DNA of 64,000 bases from Limosilactobacillus caccae (lineage in GTDB: Bacteria; Bacillota; Bacilli; Lactobacillales; Lactobacillaceae). The stretch's first letter is position 1; every line of letters begins with the position of its first letter. Both the position numbers and the translations under genes were made by a program. Below the pieces are notes generated by a model. That model worked only from the letters and a program-made list of their open reading frames with translations. It had not been told where the DNA came from and ran no database searches. Of the stretch, positions 39,156 to 47,797 are shown one piece after another. Location: contig NZ_FTOY01000011.1 in the NCBI RefSeq assembly GCF_900156885.1, positions 796,501-860,500 of the forward strand, given 5' to 3'.

Positions 39156-39184
39156 ATTGTACAACTTCTTTTCGCCAATTGAAA
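39156..39184 (-). promoter_or_regulatory. Possible tuf promoter
   Basis: Minus-strand TTTCAA (39179-39184), 17 bases, TACAAT (39156-39161). The -35 is weak for such a highly expressed gene, so this assignment is tentative. Confidence 0.4.
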
Positions 39185-39258
39185 GCTTTAATCTTAGGCT
39201 CTGAAGAAGAATTCTTAAATATCATATCAACTATCTTGTCATTTGTAAATGAATTTGA

Positions 39259-40164
39259 CTAATGTTTTTCTATTAATTCATCAATCATTGTTGCCAAGCG
39301 CTCTTGCCACTCACTCACCCTTGTTGGGACACTGATTTTTTGTCCCTCAAGCCGCGCAATCAAGAGGTCAACCCAGACATCAACATCAGTAATTACCGTC
39401 TCCAGCCGCGGGTACAAGAACATCACCTGGAGCTGAAATTCTTGAACTGCCGCCTGCGCTGTCTGTGGATTTTGATCACCAATTTGATGGTTGATCTCCC
39501 TTTTTCCAGCAATCACCAGTGGATGGTCCTTTAACGGTACTAACGCAGTCGGGACCACCGGGTATTCTTTTTTATCCAACCAGTAGTAAGTCACCTGCTC
39601 ATCCACCCGTAACTTGCACAAGAGTTCAACTAAACTAGACTTAACCAGGGGGTGGGTAAACGGGTCACGTAAGAGAAATTTTGCCCCGGTTAAAAACTCC
39701 GCAAGCGGCAGTTTGAATGCTGCCTGTAACCGACTTTGCTGTTCCGGTAACGGATAATCACCAAGATGGTAAAAGTCACGTAGCCGTGTCTGCATTGTCT
39801 CCTGGTATTTTGATTCCGTTCTTTGCTCGCCCGCTTCAATTAGTGGCATCAATTGAGCGCGCCATTCTGGAAGGCTGTTTACCACTTGCCGGGCAAGGAT
39901 AAATAATTCATTTTGGACAAAAATATCCACCGCTATTTGCGCATCCGCCAATTCTTCAACCATTAAGTCAAGGTACTCAAATAAGTAACTGCATGCCCTG
40001 GTATACTGCTTGGCATGATAAAGAGCAATAATCGTCAACCGGCCAACAACTGGCGAATCAACATCATTGACTAGCCCTTCCAACACCTCGCTTGCTGGTT
40101 GCCACTGCTCTTTAGCAAGTAATTCTTTTGCCTGCTGAAAACTAGCTTGTTGCTCCTCATTCAT
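39259..40164 (-). CDS. TPR-like helical protein of unknown function
   Basis: A 301-residue, largely helical soluble protein. The N-terminal part (FQQAKELLAKEQWQPASEVLEGL and the segment LYHAKQYTRACSYLFEYLD) looks like tetratricopeptide-type helical pairs; no catalytic motif is visible. ATG 40164 lies six bases after GGGTGA; the earlier in-frame ATG is worse placed. It lies between rnjB and tuf, so co-expression with RNA-decay or translation genes is possible. I do not assign a function. Confidence 0.8.
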   Translation of the reverse strand: MNEEQQASFQQAKELLAKEQWQPASEVLEGLVNDVDSPVVGRLTIIALYHAKQYTRACSYLFEYLDLMVEELADAQIAVDIFVQNELFILARQVVNSLPEWRAQLMPLIEAGEQRTESKYQETMQTRLRDFYHLGDYPLPEQQSRLQAAFKLPLAEFLTGAKFLLRDPFTHPLVKSSLVELLCKLRVDEQVTYYWLDKKEYPVVPTALVPLKDHPLVIAGKREINHQIGDQNPQTAQAAVQEFQLQVMFLYPRLETVITDVDVWVDLLIARLEGQKISVPTRVSEWQERLATMIDELIEKH

Positions 40165-40250
40165 CTTGTTCACCCTTTCACCGAACATCCTTTGCACAGC
40201 GTCCTAATCCTGACTCACTAGCACGTTTTCGTCTCCTATGTTTAAACGGC

Positions 40251-40277
40251 AAAGAGGCTGGTATCCCAGCCCCCATC
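40251..40277 (-). terminator. Possible terminator after rnjB
   Basis: Minus-strand GGGGCTGG / CCAGCCTC with a GATA loop, then TCTTTGCCG. The T-run is weak. Confidence 0.5.
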
Positions 40278-40281
40278 TTAA

Positions 40282-42069
40282 TTATTTATTTTCTTTGTTT
40301 GCCCGTTTCTTACCGCGGCCACGGTGGTGTTCTTTAGTCGGACGCTGCTTTTTCGCAGGTGCTTCTTTCTTTTCACCACTGTTATTCTTTTTATTCTTCC
40401 GTGCATGCTGGTTAATTTCCATAATTACGGGAAGAATAACTGGGTGCCGCTTTGTCTGATCAAACAGGAAACGGTTCAACTTGTCGCGAACATCTTGTTT
40501 AAGATGGCTCCAGTCAAATTCTTTTTGATCAAGATTTTCCTGGACAATCTTTTCTACCAGGTCCGCACTCTGGTTCATTAGTTGCCGGTTAGTCTTAACA
40601 AAGACAAAGCCACGGGAGGTAATTTGTGGCCGAGCAACGATCTTTTTCTTCTTGCGATCGATCGTAGCCACCACGACAAAGATCCCATCTTCGGAAAGAA
40701 CCCGCCGGTCACGAAGAACAATGTTTCCAATGTCCCCCACCCCAGTACCATCAATCATGGTATTACTTACGTCAATATGCTCACCAACGTGGAACTTAGC
40801 ATTCTTATAAGTTAAGACATCCCCCTTGTTAAGGATGAAGATGTGGTCTTTCGGAACACCAATTTCTTCGGCTAATTCCGCGTGACGGTCGAGTAAACGG
40901 TATTCACCTTGAATTGGAACAAAGAACTTCGGCTTCATAAAGTTGAGCATCAGCTGTTCATCATTTTGGTTAGCATGCCCTGACGGATTAAGGTCATCAG
41001 AAATAAACTTAACCTCGGCCCCCGTCCGGTAGATCATATCCTTCGTCTTTTGGACCTCTGTTTCCTGGGCATAGGAAGGCGTAGTCGTTACGAAAACAAG
41101 GTCTGTATTAGATAACTGCAAGTTCGGGTTGTCACCATTAGCAATCTGCTGGAGTGACTTAATTGGTTCACCCATCTTGCCAGTCTCTAAAATAACAACC
41201 TGGTTTGGTTCAAGCTTGTCTGCTTCCTTACGACTGATAAACAGGTCTTTTGGTAGTTGCAGTTTACCAAGGTGCATTGCCGTGTCGATAATCTGTTCAA
41301 TATCTTCACCAGATAAGACAATCTTACGGTCAACCGCTACTGCCGCATTAATAATCTGCTGGACCCGCATGATGTTGGACGCAACACTGGCAACAATAAT
41401 CCGGCCATTTTGGTATTTAAATGTTTCCTTGATGTATTCACCAATATCTTGTTCCCGCGTTGATGCACCAGTGATGCCTGCCCCAGCTGAATCACTAAGC
41501 AGGACAAGGACCCCTTGTGAACCAATCTCCGCTAACCGCGCAAGGTCTGTCTGGTAACCCTTCTTGGCAGTTTGGTCAAACTTGAAGTCACCGGTATAAA
41601 CGATGTTACCCGCTTTCGTCTCTAAGACAACCCCCAAGGTCTCGGGAATAGTATGAGTTGTCTGGAAGAAGGACACCGTCACATCGTTAAAGTCAATTGC
41701 TGTTGTCGCGTCAACAACATGGAAGTCCTTAAACTTCTTAACTTCCTTATGGCTCTTAACGGCTAACTTTGCGAGGGAAATCGTCATCTCGCTACCGAAT
41801 ACTGGAACATTAAAGTCCATCAAAAAGTATGGGAGGGCCCCAATTGAGTCCGCATGCCCATGTGTCAAGAATACCCCGACAATCCTGTCCTTGTGTTCAC
41901 GTAGGTACTCCCAGTCTGGAATTACGACATCAATTCCCATCAGTTCATTTTCTGGATACTTCAGTCCAGCATCCAAGATGAAGATCTGGTCTTCTACTTC
42001 AACGGCGTACATGTTTTTTCCGTTTTCCCGTACACCACCAAAAGGAATAATTTTAATATTATTATCCAT
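40282..42069 (-). CDS. rnjB: Ribonuclease J2
   Basis: RNase J family beta-CASP ribonuclease, partner of RNase J1 in mRNA decay and rRNA maturation. The 595-residue protein starts at ATG 42069 behind AAAGGAG (MDNNIKIIPFGGVRENGKNMY). The metallo-beta-lactamase motif reads THGHADS (residues 69-75) where catalytic RNase J1 has HxHxDH. That points to the J2 paralogue with a weakened active site. GDFKFD and SGHAN are present. The Lys/Arg-rich C-terminal tail is probably disordered. It lies after rpsO, the usual place for rnjB in lactobacilli. Confidence 0.88.
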   Translation of the reverse strand: MDNNIKIIPFGGVRENGKNMYAVEVEDQIFILDAGLKYPENELMGIDVVIPDWEYLREHKDRIVGVFLTHGHADSIGALPYFLMDFNVPVFGSEMTISLAKLAVKSHKEVKKFKDFHVVDATTAIDFNDVTVSFFQTTHTIPETLGVVLETKAGNIVYTGDFKFDQTAKKGYQTDLARLAEIGSQGVLVLLSDSAGAGITGASTREQDIGEYIKETFKYQNGRIIVASVASNIMRVQQIINAAVAVDRKIVLSGEDIEQIIDTAMHLGKLQLPKDLFISRKEADKLEPNQVVILETGKMGEPIKSLQQIANGDNPNLQLSNTDLVFVTTTPSYAQETEVQKTKDMIYRTGAEVKFISDDLNPSGHANQNDEQLMLNFMKPKFFVPIQGEYRLLDRHAELAEEIGVPKDHIFILNKGDVLTYKNAKFHVGEHIDVSNTMIDGTGVGDIGNIVLRDRRVLSEDGIFVVVATIDRKKKKIVARPQITSRGFVFVKTNRQLMNQSADLVEKIVQENLDQKEFDWSHLKQDVRDKLNRFLFDQTKRHPVILPVIMEINQHARKNKKNNSGEKKEAPAKKQRPTKEHHRGRGKKRANKENK

Positions 42070-42241
42070 TGATTTGGCTCCTTTGATATTTAGTTTTGAA
42101 CCCCTTATTAGCACAAGTACGTACCAATAAGAATTTTAGATCGTTCATAATAGCTATAAACATCTTACCACAACCACGGCGGATATTGGAATAAAAACAA
42201 ACGGATCACCCAAATCTGGATTAGGCAGTAAAAATGGCCAC

Positions 42242-42272
42242 AAAAAAACGGCCGAGCAGAATGCCCAGCCGC
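42242..42272 (-). terminator. Terminator after rpsO
   Basis: Minus-strand CGGCTGGGCA / TGCTCGGCCG with a TTC loop, then TTTTTTT. Confidence 0.85.
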
Positions 42273-42284
42273 TGGTAAATAATA

Positions 42285-42554
42285 TTACCGACGCAAACCT
42301 AACTTTTGGATAAGGTCACGGTATGCGTTTAAGTCAGTCCGACGTAAGTAAGCTAAGAGGTTACGACGGTGACCAATCTTCTTCATCAAACCACGTTGTG
42401 AGTGGTAATCATGCTTGTGTGTCCGTAAGTGATCGTTCAATTCGTTGATGTCTGCAGTTAAAACAGCAACTTGAACTTGGGTAGAACCAGTGTCACCTTC
42501 GTGAGTTGCAAATTCTTTGATGATTTCGTTTTTACGTTCTTTTGAAATAGCCAT
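42285..42554 (-). CDS. rpsO: 30S ribosomal protein S15
   Basis: Primary 16S rRNA-binding protein of the 30S platform. The 89-residue protein has the standard length and motifs ([34 protein letters not shown]). ATG 42554 follows AAAGGTGGG. It is preceded by a leader of about 100 bases and a strong promoter. Confidence 0.98.
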   Translation of the reverse strand: MAISKERKNEIIKEFATHEGDTGSTQVQVAVLTADINELNDHLRTHKHDYHSQRGLMKKIGHRRNLLAYLRRTDLNAYRDLIQKLGLRR

Positions 42555-42586
42555 GCTATTTTCCCACCTTTCAAATATATGTCCGC

Positions 42587-42628
42587 CTCAGTTCTAAGTA
42601 TAACGTCGGTGAGGATCGCTAAACTGAG
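42587..42628 (-). promoter_or_regulatory. Stem in the rpsO leader (putative S15 autoregulatory site)
   Basis: In the minus-strand transcript CTCAGTT (42628-42622) pairs with AACTGAG (42593-42587), closing a larger loop just upstream of the Shine-Dalgarno. S15 is known to repress its own mRNA by binding 5' leaders of varied structure; the assignment here is inference. Confidence 0.5.
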
Positions 42629-42660
42629 AAGAAGGCATAATCGCTTTTGCGACCTCTATC

Positions 42661-42689
42661 AATATACATAAAAAAGGCAATAAATGCAA
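42661..42689 (-). promoter_or_regulatory. Promoter of rpsO
   Basis: Minus-strand TTGCAT (42684-42689), 17 bases, TATATT (42661-42666). Confidence 0.8.
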
Positions 42690-42728
42690 CTAATTTCATG
42701 AAATTTCACGTTCACCCCTCGTTAGCTA

Positions 42729-42757
42729 TTGCATTGCTAGCGAGTCTTTTGTATAAT
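42729..42757 (+). promoter_or_regulatory. Promoter of rpsT
   Basis: TTGCAT (42729-42734), 17 bases, TATAAT (42752-42757); divergent from the rpsO promoter. Confidence 0.85.
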
Positions 42758-42811
42758 GACAAATGTTGAAAATTCTGGTCAACTGAAAATCGGGTATCGG
42801 AGGTGAAACTC

Positions 42812-43066
42812 ATGCCAATTATCAAATCAGCAATTGAACGTGTTCGGACTAGTGAAAAAGCTGAAGCACGTAACGCTTCACAATTAAGCCACATGCGGAC
42901 TGCTATCAAGAAGTTCGACAAGGCTAAGCTCGCTGGCGCAGATAACCTTGATGATTTATACAAGGCTGCTATCTCAGCAATCGACCGTGCCCACTCTAAG
43001 GGCCTTATCAAGGCTAACAAGGCTGCACGTGACAAGTCACGTCTCTCAGCACGTTACGCTAAGTAA
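42812..43066 (+). CDS. rpsT: 30S ribosomal protein S20
   Basis: An 84-residue, highly basic helical protein binding the bottom of the 30S body. [20 protein letters not shown] and the C-terminal [12 protein letters not shown] are S20 signatures. The start is ATG 42812 behind GGAGGTGAAACTC, three codons after an ATG that opens the same frame at 42803. Monocistronic with its own promoter and terminator. Confidence 0.97.
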   Translation: MPIIKSAIERVRTSEKAEARNASQLSHMRTAIKKFDKAKLAGADNLDDLYKAAISAIDRAHSKGLIKANKAARDKSRLSARYAK

Positions 43067-43067
43067 A

Positions 43068-43106
43068 TAAAAAAGCAACTATTAGTTTAGTTGCTTTTTT
43101 ATTTTT
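43068..43106 (+). terminator. Terminator of rpsT
   Basis: AAAAAAGCAACTA / TAGTTGCTTTTTT with a short loop followed by ATTTTT. Confidence 0.88.
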
Positions 43107-43116
43107 AAATATTTTA

Positions 43117-43159
43117 AGCGGCCAAGGGAAATCACCATTCCCCTGGCCGCTGATTTTTT
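43117..43159. terminator. GC-rich hairpin between rpsT and holA
   Basis: AGCGGCCAAGGGAA / TTCCCCTGGCCGCT with an eight-base loop, followed on the plus strand by GATTTTTT. It probably ends holA transcripts on the minus strand (TAAAATATTT) and backs up the rpsT terminator. Confidence 0.7.
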
Positions 43160-43233
43160 ACCGTAGGTTGTACCGTAACTGCCAAAGCCAATGTAACAGC
43201 AAAAAATCCCTAACAGCTAACCAGCACTTTACC

Positions 43234-44271
43234 TTAAGCGCCCGGCTGCTGTTTTTGCTGTGAATATTGCAGCATAAACAGTTGAAATAATAATGCTGGG
43301 TCGCGCTGGGTCGTTTTGAGTGACTGTTCAATCCGAATTAGTCCTAAGTAGGCATTTTCTAGCGCGATTAGTGAAAATTGCCGAACCGTTTGCAGGCCTA
43401 ATTTGACCCGGTAGGGGTGAACATTTAGCTGACTAGCTAGGTTGCCCTGGCTCAACCCCCGCTTACTCAACACCTTAATCTGAATTAGCAGCCGAAACTG
43501 GCTAACTAAAACCGCGTTGATCCGTAACGGCTGCTGCTGCCCCGCTAACAACTGTCGATAGAGGTCTAAAGCCCGCACCTGATTATGCCCGAGGACCGCT
43601 GTCACGAGGTCAAAAACATTCTCATCAAGCGACTGGGGCACTAATGATGCCACCATCTGCTTGTCGATTGCCTTTTCCTGGTAAGCGAGGAGCTTCAGTT
43701 TTGCTAGGTTAGCATCCATCATCCCATAGTCAGCATTAGTCCGCTGAACAAGCTCATCTAACGCGTCCCCACTAATTTGAAAGTTATCTTGCGCCAACTG
43801 GGCAACTACTTTTTGCCGGGCTTGTTGTTCGTTTAACGGAGCCGCATCGACTTGGACTGCTACTTTTTTTAGTTGTTTAACAATCCCCTTGCGGCCGTCA
43901 AGTTTCTCGTATGGTGCCGCGAAAACCAACACCGTTGTCGGCTCCGGGTGTTCCAAATACTGCTTCAAACTGTCCAGGTCATGGTCAATTTTCGAGCGCT
44001 TTTTTTCACCGGTTAAAAAGTACGGCTTATTGATAATCACCAACCGCCGTTCACCAAAGAATGGAGCGGCCATCGCATCATCTAGGGCCACTGCTAACGG
44101 CGTCGCTTCCATATCATAGCGGCCAACATTCATCACCTGCTCATCAGCCGGAATCAAGTTAATAAAACTATCAATTGCTTGTTGTTGCAAGACCTGCTGC
44201 GTTCCTAAAACCAGGTACACCATTGCTGGCGTCTTTGTCTTTAATTGCTGAGACAACTGGGTAATGTCCAT
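43234..44271 (-). CDS. holA: DNA polymerase III delta subunit
   Basis: Clamp-loader subunit that opens the beta clamp. The 345-residue protein has the HolA N-terminal fold (YLVLGTQQVLQQQAID, FGERRLVIINKPYF) and the helical C-terminus (LDENVFDLVTAVLGHNQVRAL). It overlaps the end of comEC by 31 bases, an arrangement common in Firmicutes. Confidence 0.94.
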   Translation of the reverse strand: MDITQLSQQLKTKTPAMVYLVLGTQQVLQQQAIDSFINLIPADEQVMNVGRYDMEATPLAVALDDAMAAPFFGERRLVIINKPYFLTGEKKRSKIDHDLDSLKQYLEHPEPTTVLVFAAPYEKLDGRKGIVKQLKKVAVQVDAAPLNEQQARQKVVAQLAQDNFQISGDALDELVQRTNADYGMMDANLAKLKLLAYQEKAIDKQMVASLVPQSLDENVFDLVTAVLGHNQVRALDLYRQLLAGQQQPLRINAVLVSQFRLLIQIKVLSKRGLSQGNLASQLNVHPYRVKLGLQTVRQFSLIALENAYLGLIRIEQSLKTTQRDPALLFQLFMLQYSQQKQQPGA

Positions 44272-46421
44272 TTTAATTCATCCCCTCTCAAGTAAGTCTT
44301 AATTTTTCCCTTATCACGGTAATAGCTATATTTTATCATTCCATACTGTTGTGTCGACAGGGGAATGATATTTGCCTGCCGTAAATTCGTGATCGTAATG
44401 TCATCGGGGTGGTGGTAACGGTTAAACCGCCCAGCTGAAATAATCCCATACTGTGCTTGCAATTGGCGGAGAAATACCGGATCAGAGGCAGTCTTACTTC
44501 CATGATGGCCTAATTTTAAAATATCTGCCCGCAGGTTAGGATACTTTTCCATAACCTTCTTTTCATTTTCACGATCAAGGTCACCGGTAAAGACAAAGCG
44601 CGCCCCACCAAACTGCCCTGCAAGAACTAACGAGTCCTCGTTCTTCGCTTCTCCCGGGGCAAAAGGATGCAAAATTTGTAACGGGAGCGTCTGCAGTTGG
44701 ACCTGATCCGTTACGGGGACCAACGACGGTCGGGAAGTCCCTTCAGCTAACCGCTTCAAGAGCGCTGGTTGCTTTTCCATCCCTGCGGGGACAACAATCT
44801 GGTCGACCGTTAAATGAGCCAAGATTGATGGCAAGTAGCCGATATGATCCGCATCGTGATGGCTTAGGAAAATTGTATCAAGGTGGTCAATCCCCTGACT
44901 CTTCAAATAGTTAACAATTATCCGCTCACCATCATCGCGACTACTGACAGGCTTTGCCCAGCTCGGGCGACCGAAATTGACCTTTCCACCGGTATCAATC
45001 AGTAACACCTGGCGGTTAAACGGCTCCCGAATAATAATTGCATCCCCCTGGCCGATGTCAAAAAAGACTACCTCCCCCTTAAGTGGAACGTGGATAAGCG
45101 CCATCGTCAGTAAATAGGTGCCTGCGACCATTAGCCACACCCGTTTCAAGGAACGGTGATCACTTGCATAAATCGTTAGAATAAAGAGCAGTAGTGCCAG
45201 AAACAGTGGTGGCTTTCCAAAAAGAATTTCTCCTGGCAACCGAGAACACCAGTCAAGAAGCCGGTGGAAAATCAATAAGCCGTCATTAATTAGGTAAGTC
45301 ACTGCCGGCATAAAGCAGTAGCAGCAAGCAGCAATAATCACCGCCGGGAAGATAACAACCGCAAAGACGGGGATTACAACGTAACTGGCAAGAAAACTCA
45401 GTAGATGGAGTTCATATACAAAGCTCAAAATACTCGGCACACTAACCAAGTTTAACAACACCGCCTGCTTAAACGATGTTAACTGCCGTGGTAATACTTG
45501 GAGCATAAACGATAGCAGGTAACTCAACTGGCCACCAAGGGTCAACAGCAGTAACGGGTCAATTACCAGCCCCGCCAGCAGACTGATTGCCCACCCATCT
45601 AGCGCATCCAGGTGAAGATACCGGTGGAGAAGGCCCATTTCTGCCATAATTGTTGCCCGAATCAAACTCGTCGCCCCACCACCAATAATTAGGTATAACG
45701 GCAGTAAACAGATTAATAGCCAGTCAATTACTTCCCGGTCCCACCACAAGTACACTAATAGTTTGCGCAAAAGGACCGTCAGCAACACAACATGCATACC
45801 AGAAATACAAAATAAGTGCAGTAAACCGAGCTTTTTGACACTAGCAAGTAGGTCGGTGGTTTCTTCACTCGCTTTACCAACAATTAATTGCAGGCAATAA
45901 GAATCTAGTGGCGAAGGCATGGTAGCAAAATAGTGGCTAAGACACGCACGGCGGTAATGGCAGTTACCAACAATCCCCATTTTTTCAACTGGGACTACTT
46001 CTTGCAATTCATTAATTTGAACGTGAGTGGTAAGTCGACGGTGATAGTTGTAACGTTGGTAGTTAAACTGGTTTTCGTTTGTATTAGGCAAAAATGGCTG
46101 CATTTTTCCGCTGATCTTCCAAATGACTGGCCGTGTTGACTCCGCTAACTCCCTTGCAACTTGCGCACTCTTGACTGTCATCGTTAGCGATTCGCGCTTG
46201 TTTGTCGTCAGGTCCTTTCCGACAGCCGTCATGAAATTCCCCTTAACCGTTAGTTCATCAGGGTAAACTAATACCATCTGGGTGACCGGGCCAACTTTAC
46301 TATCTTGCTGCCACATCCATTGCCGACCAACACAAAAGAAAAACGTTACCCCACAAATCACCACTGTCAGTAGTAGCAATGCCGGTTGCTTTAACGTTAC
46401 AATCCGCCACATGAAAAACAA
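44241..46421 (-). CDS. comEC: DNA uptake channel ComEC/Rec2
   Basis: Polytopic membrane protein thought to carry transforming DNA across the membrane. At least 726 residues are visible: an OB-like DUF4131 region (about 30-150), the ComEC membrane domain with the GLLHLFCISGMHVV motif (near 210) and a C-terminal metallo-beta-lactamase domain (LSHHDADHIGYL, GHHGSKTASD). The frame has no ATG before residue 4 and begins formally at TTG 46421. The same frame continues upstream, back to the comEB stop, with hydrophobic sequence (PAITAGLVTVSFFSAHWLG) that looks like the missing first membrane helix. The true N-terminus is unresolved. Confidence 0.88.
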   Translation of the reverse strand: MFFMWRIVTLKQPALLLLTVVICGVTFFFCVGRQWMWQQDSKVGPVTQMVLVYPDELTVKGNFMTAVGKDLTTNKRESLTMTVKSAQVARELAESTRPVIWKISGKMQPFLPNTNENQFNYQRYNYHRRLTTHVQINELQEVVPVEKMGIVGNCHYRRACLSHYFATMPSPLDSYCLQLIVGKASEETTDLLASVKKLGLLHLFCISGMHVVLLTVLLRKLLVYLWWDREVIDWLLICLLPLYLIIGGGATSLIRATIMAEMGLLHRYLHLDALDGWAISLLAGLVIDPLLLLTLGGQLSYLLSFMLQVLPRQLTSFKQAVLLNLVSVPSILSFVYELHLLSFLASYVVIPVFAVVIFPAVIIAACCYCFMPAVTYLINDGLLIFHRLLDWCSRLPGEILFGKPPLFLALLLFILTIYASDHRSLKRVWLMVAGTYLLTMALIHVPLKGEVVFFDIGQGDAIIIREPFNRQVLLIDTGGKVNFGRPSWAKPVSSRDDGERIIVNYLKSQGIDHLDTIFLSHHDADHIGYLPSILAHLTVDQIVVPAGMEKQPALLKRLAEGTSRPSLVPVTDQVQLQTLPLQILHPFAPGEAKNEDSLVLAGQFGGARFVFTGDLDRENEKKVMEKYPNLRADILKLGHHGSKTASDPVFLRQLQAQYGIISAGRFNRYHHPDDITITNLRQANIIPLSTQQYGMIKYSYYRDKGKIKTYLRGDELKWTLPSCLSN

Positions 46422-46511
46422 TAAAAGCAGCCCGAGCCAGTGGGCGGAAAAGAAACTAACAGTTACCAGGCCGGCGGTGATTGCCGGAAAAATCCATCGG
46501 TGTTGGATCGT

Positions 46512-46997
46512 TTACTTCTGCTCTGGATTAATGTATTGATCCAGGTCCACTTCTTCAAGAATATTATCGTCTAATTTGATTTGGTGTAGCGTGACCTTTT
46601 TTAGGTCAATTAGCTTCATTGCATAGTCGTCATTGTGGTAATTACGGATGTAGTTGATCTCCCGAATCCCCGTCTGCAACAGGCTCTTGGTGCATTGTAA
46701 GCACGGGAAATCCGTGACATACAGGCTGGCCCCATCGGCAGAAATCCCAAACTTAGCACACTGCAAGAGGGCATTCATCTCCGCATGAATTGTCCGGACA
46801 CAGTGACCGTCACGTAAGTAGCATCCCTCATCCAGGCAGTGTTCATCCCCAGCAACCGCACCATTATAGCCGCCGGCAATGATCCGCTTGTCGCGAACTA
46901 ATACTGCCCCTACCGAGAGGCGGTTGCAAGTACTGCGCGATGCCAGTAGTGCTGCTTGGATCATAAAATACTGGTCCCAGTCAATCCGTTTTTTCAT
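46512..46997 (-). CDS. comEB: ComEB, dCMP deaminase family protein
   Basis: A 161-residue zinc-dependent deaminase: HAEMNALLQCA (zinc His and catalytic Glu) and PCLQCTK (zinc Cys pair), plus the extra Cys/His segment GDEHCLDEGCYLRDGHC. It probably deaminates dCMP to dUMP. The start is ATG 46997 behind AAAGGAG; a GTG nine bases earlier lies in the Shine-Dalgarno. It lies between comEA and comEC. Confidence 0.92.
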   Translation of the reverse strand: MKKRIDWDQYFMIQAALLASRSTCNRLSVGAVLVRDKRIIAGGYNGAVAGDEHCLDEGCYLRDGHCVRTIHAEMNALLQCAKFGISADGASLYVTDFPCLQCTKSLLQTGIREINYIRNYHNDDYAMKLIDLKKVTLHQIKLDDNILEEVDLDQYINPEQK

Positions 46998-47055
46998 AAT
47001 CGTCACTCCTTTAATTTGAAATATAGTATAGCAAAAAATCGCTCTAAACCAAAAA

Positions 47056-47670
47056 TTAGACTGATAAGTGTTCCTTCATCTTTGCAACAGTTTTTTCACC
47101 AAAACCATTAATTTCTTTTAGCTCGTCAACCGTCTTAAACTGGCCGTGCTCTTGCCGGTATTGGAGGATCAAGTCGGCCTTCTTATCACCAATTCCCGGA
47201 ATCTGACATAGCTGTTCCTTGCTGGCAGTATTCAAATTGATGTTACTAGCCGGACCATTGAGCTCCCCACTAGCAACCGAACTCGTCAGTGGATCGGTAA
47301 CCGTCTCCCCCTTCGTTGGGATATAAATCATCTGCTGGTCGGTCAGTTGCTTCGCAAGGTTCACTTGCCGAAGGTCGGCTGATGCTAATGCGCCACCCGC
47401 GGCATTCACTGCTTCATTGACCCGTGAATCGCTTTTTAACTCATAGACGCCGGGCTTTTGCACTGCCCCCTTGATGTCAATCGCCACAACCGTCGGCAAA
47501 TGATGCGCGCTACTTTCGCTGCTACTACTAACCGCGACGGCCTGGCTGCCAGCTGTCGTGATTGGTTTACTCATCGTTGTCGATGCGTAGTAGCAAAGAG
47601 CAAGTGCTAGCCCGCCGGCAACAAGAATTTGTAGTCTGTATTTATCCCATAATTCAATTAATTTCTCCAT
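47056..47670 (-). CDS. comEA: ComEA, competence DNA-binding protein
   Basis: Membrane-anchored DNA receptor for transformation. The 204-residue protein has one N-terminal membrane helix (about 15-31), a Ser-rich linker, an SLBB domain (VAIDIKGAVQKPGVYEL, about 60-115) and a C-terminal double helix-hairpin-helix (NLNTASKEQLCQIPGIGDKKA; LKEINGFGEKTVAKM). ATG 47670 lies behind GGGGGAAA; the open frame upstream runs through a terminator and is not coding. It heads comEA-comEB-comEC-holA. Confidence 0.93.
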   Translation of the reverse strand: MEKLIELWDKYRLQILVAGGLALALCYYASTTMSKPITTAGSQAVAVSSSSESSAHHLPTVVAIDIKGAVQKPGVYELKSDSRVNEAVNAAGGALASADLRQVNLAKQLTDQQMIYIPTKGETVTDPLTSSVASGELNGPASNINLNTASKEQLCQIPGIGDKKADLILQYRQEHGQFKTVDELKEINGFGEKTVAKMKEHLSV

Positions 47671-47714
47671 TGCATTTCCCCCTCTATTATTTAAATACGT
47701 AAAAAAATCGAAAA

Positions 47715-47797
47715 TGCACGAAAAAAATAAAAAAAGTGGCGGTGACCTCCTGAAAAAGCAACATCGCTTTTTCAGCGGATCAACTACCACTTTTAAT
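47715..47797 (-). terminator. Terminator after the SepM/YlbL protease gene
   Basis: Minus-strand AAAAGTGG...CCACTTTTTTT closes a larger structure with an inner CTGAAAAAGC / GCTTTTTCAG hairpin; a long T-rich tract follows. It separates the coaD-sepM unit from comEA. Confidence 0.82.
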
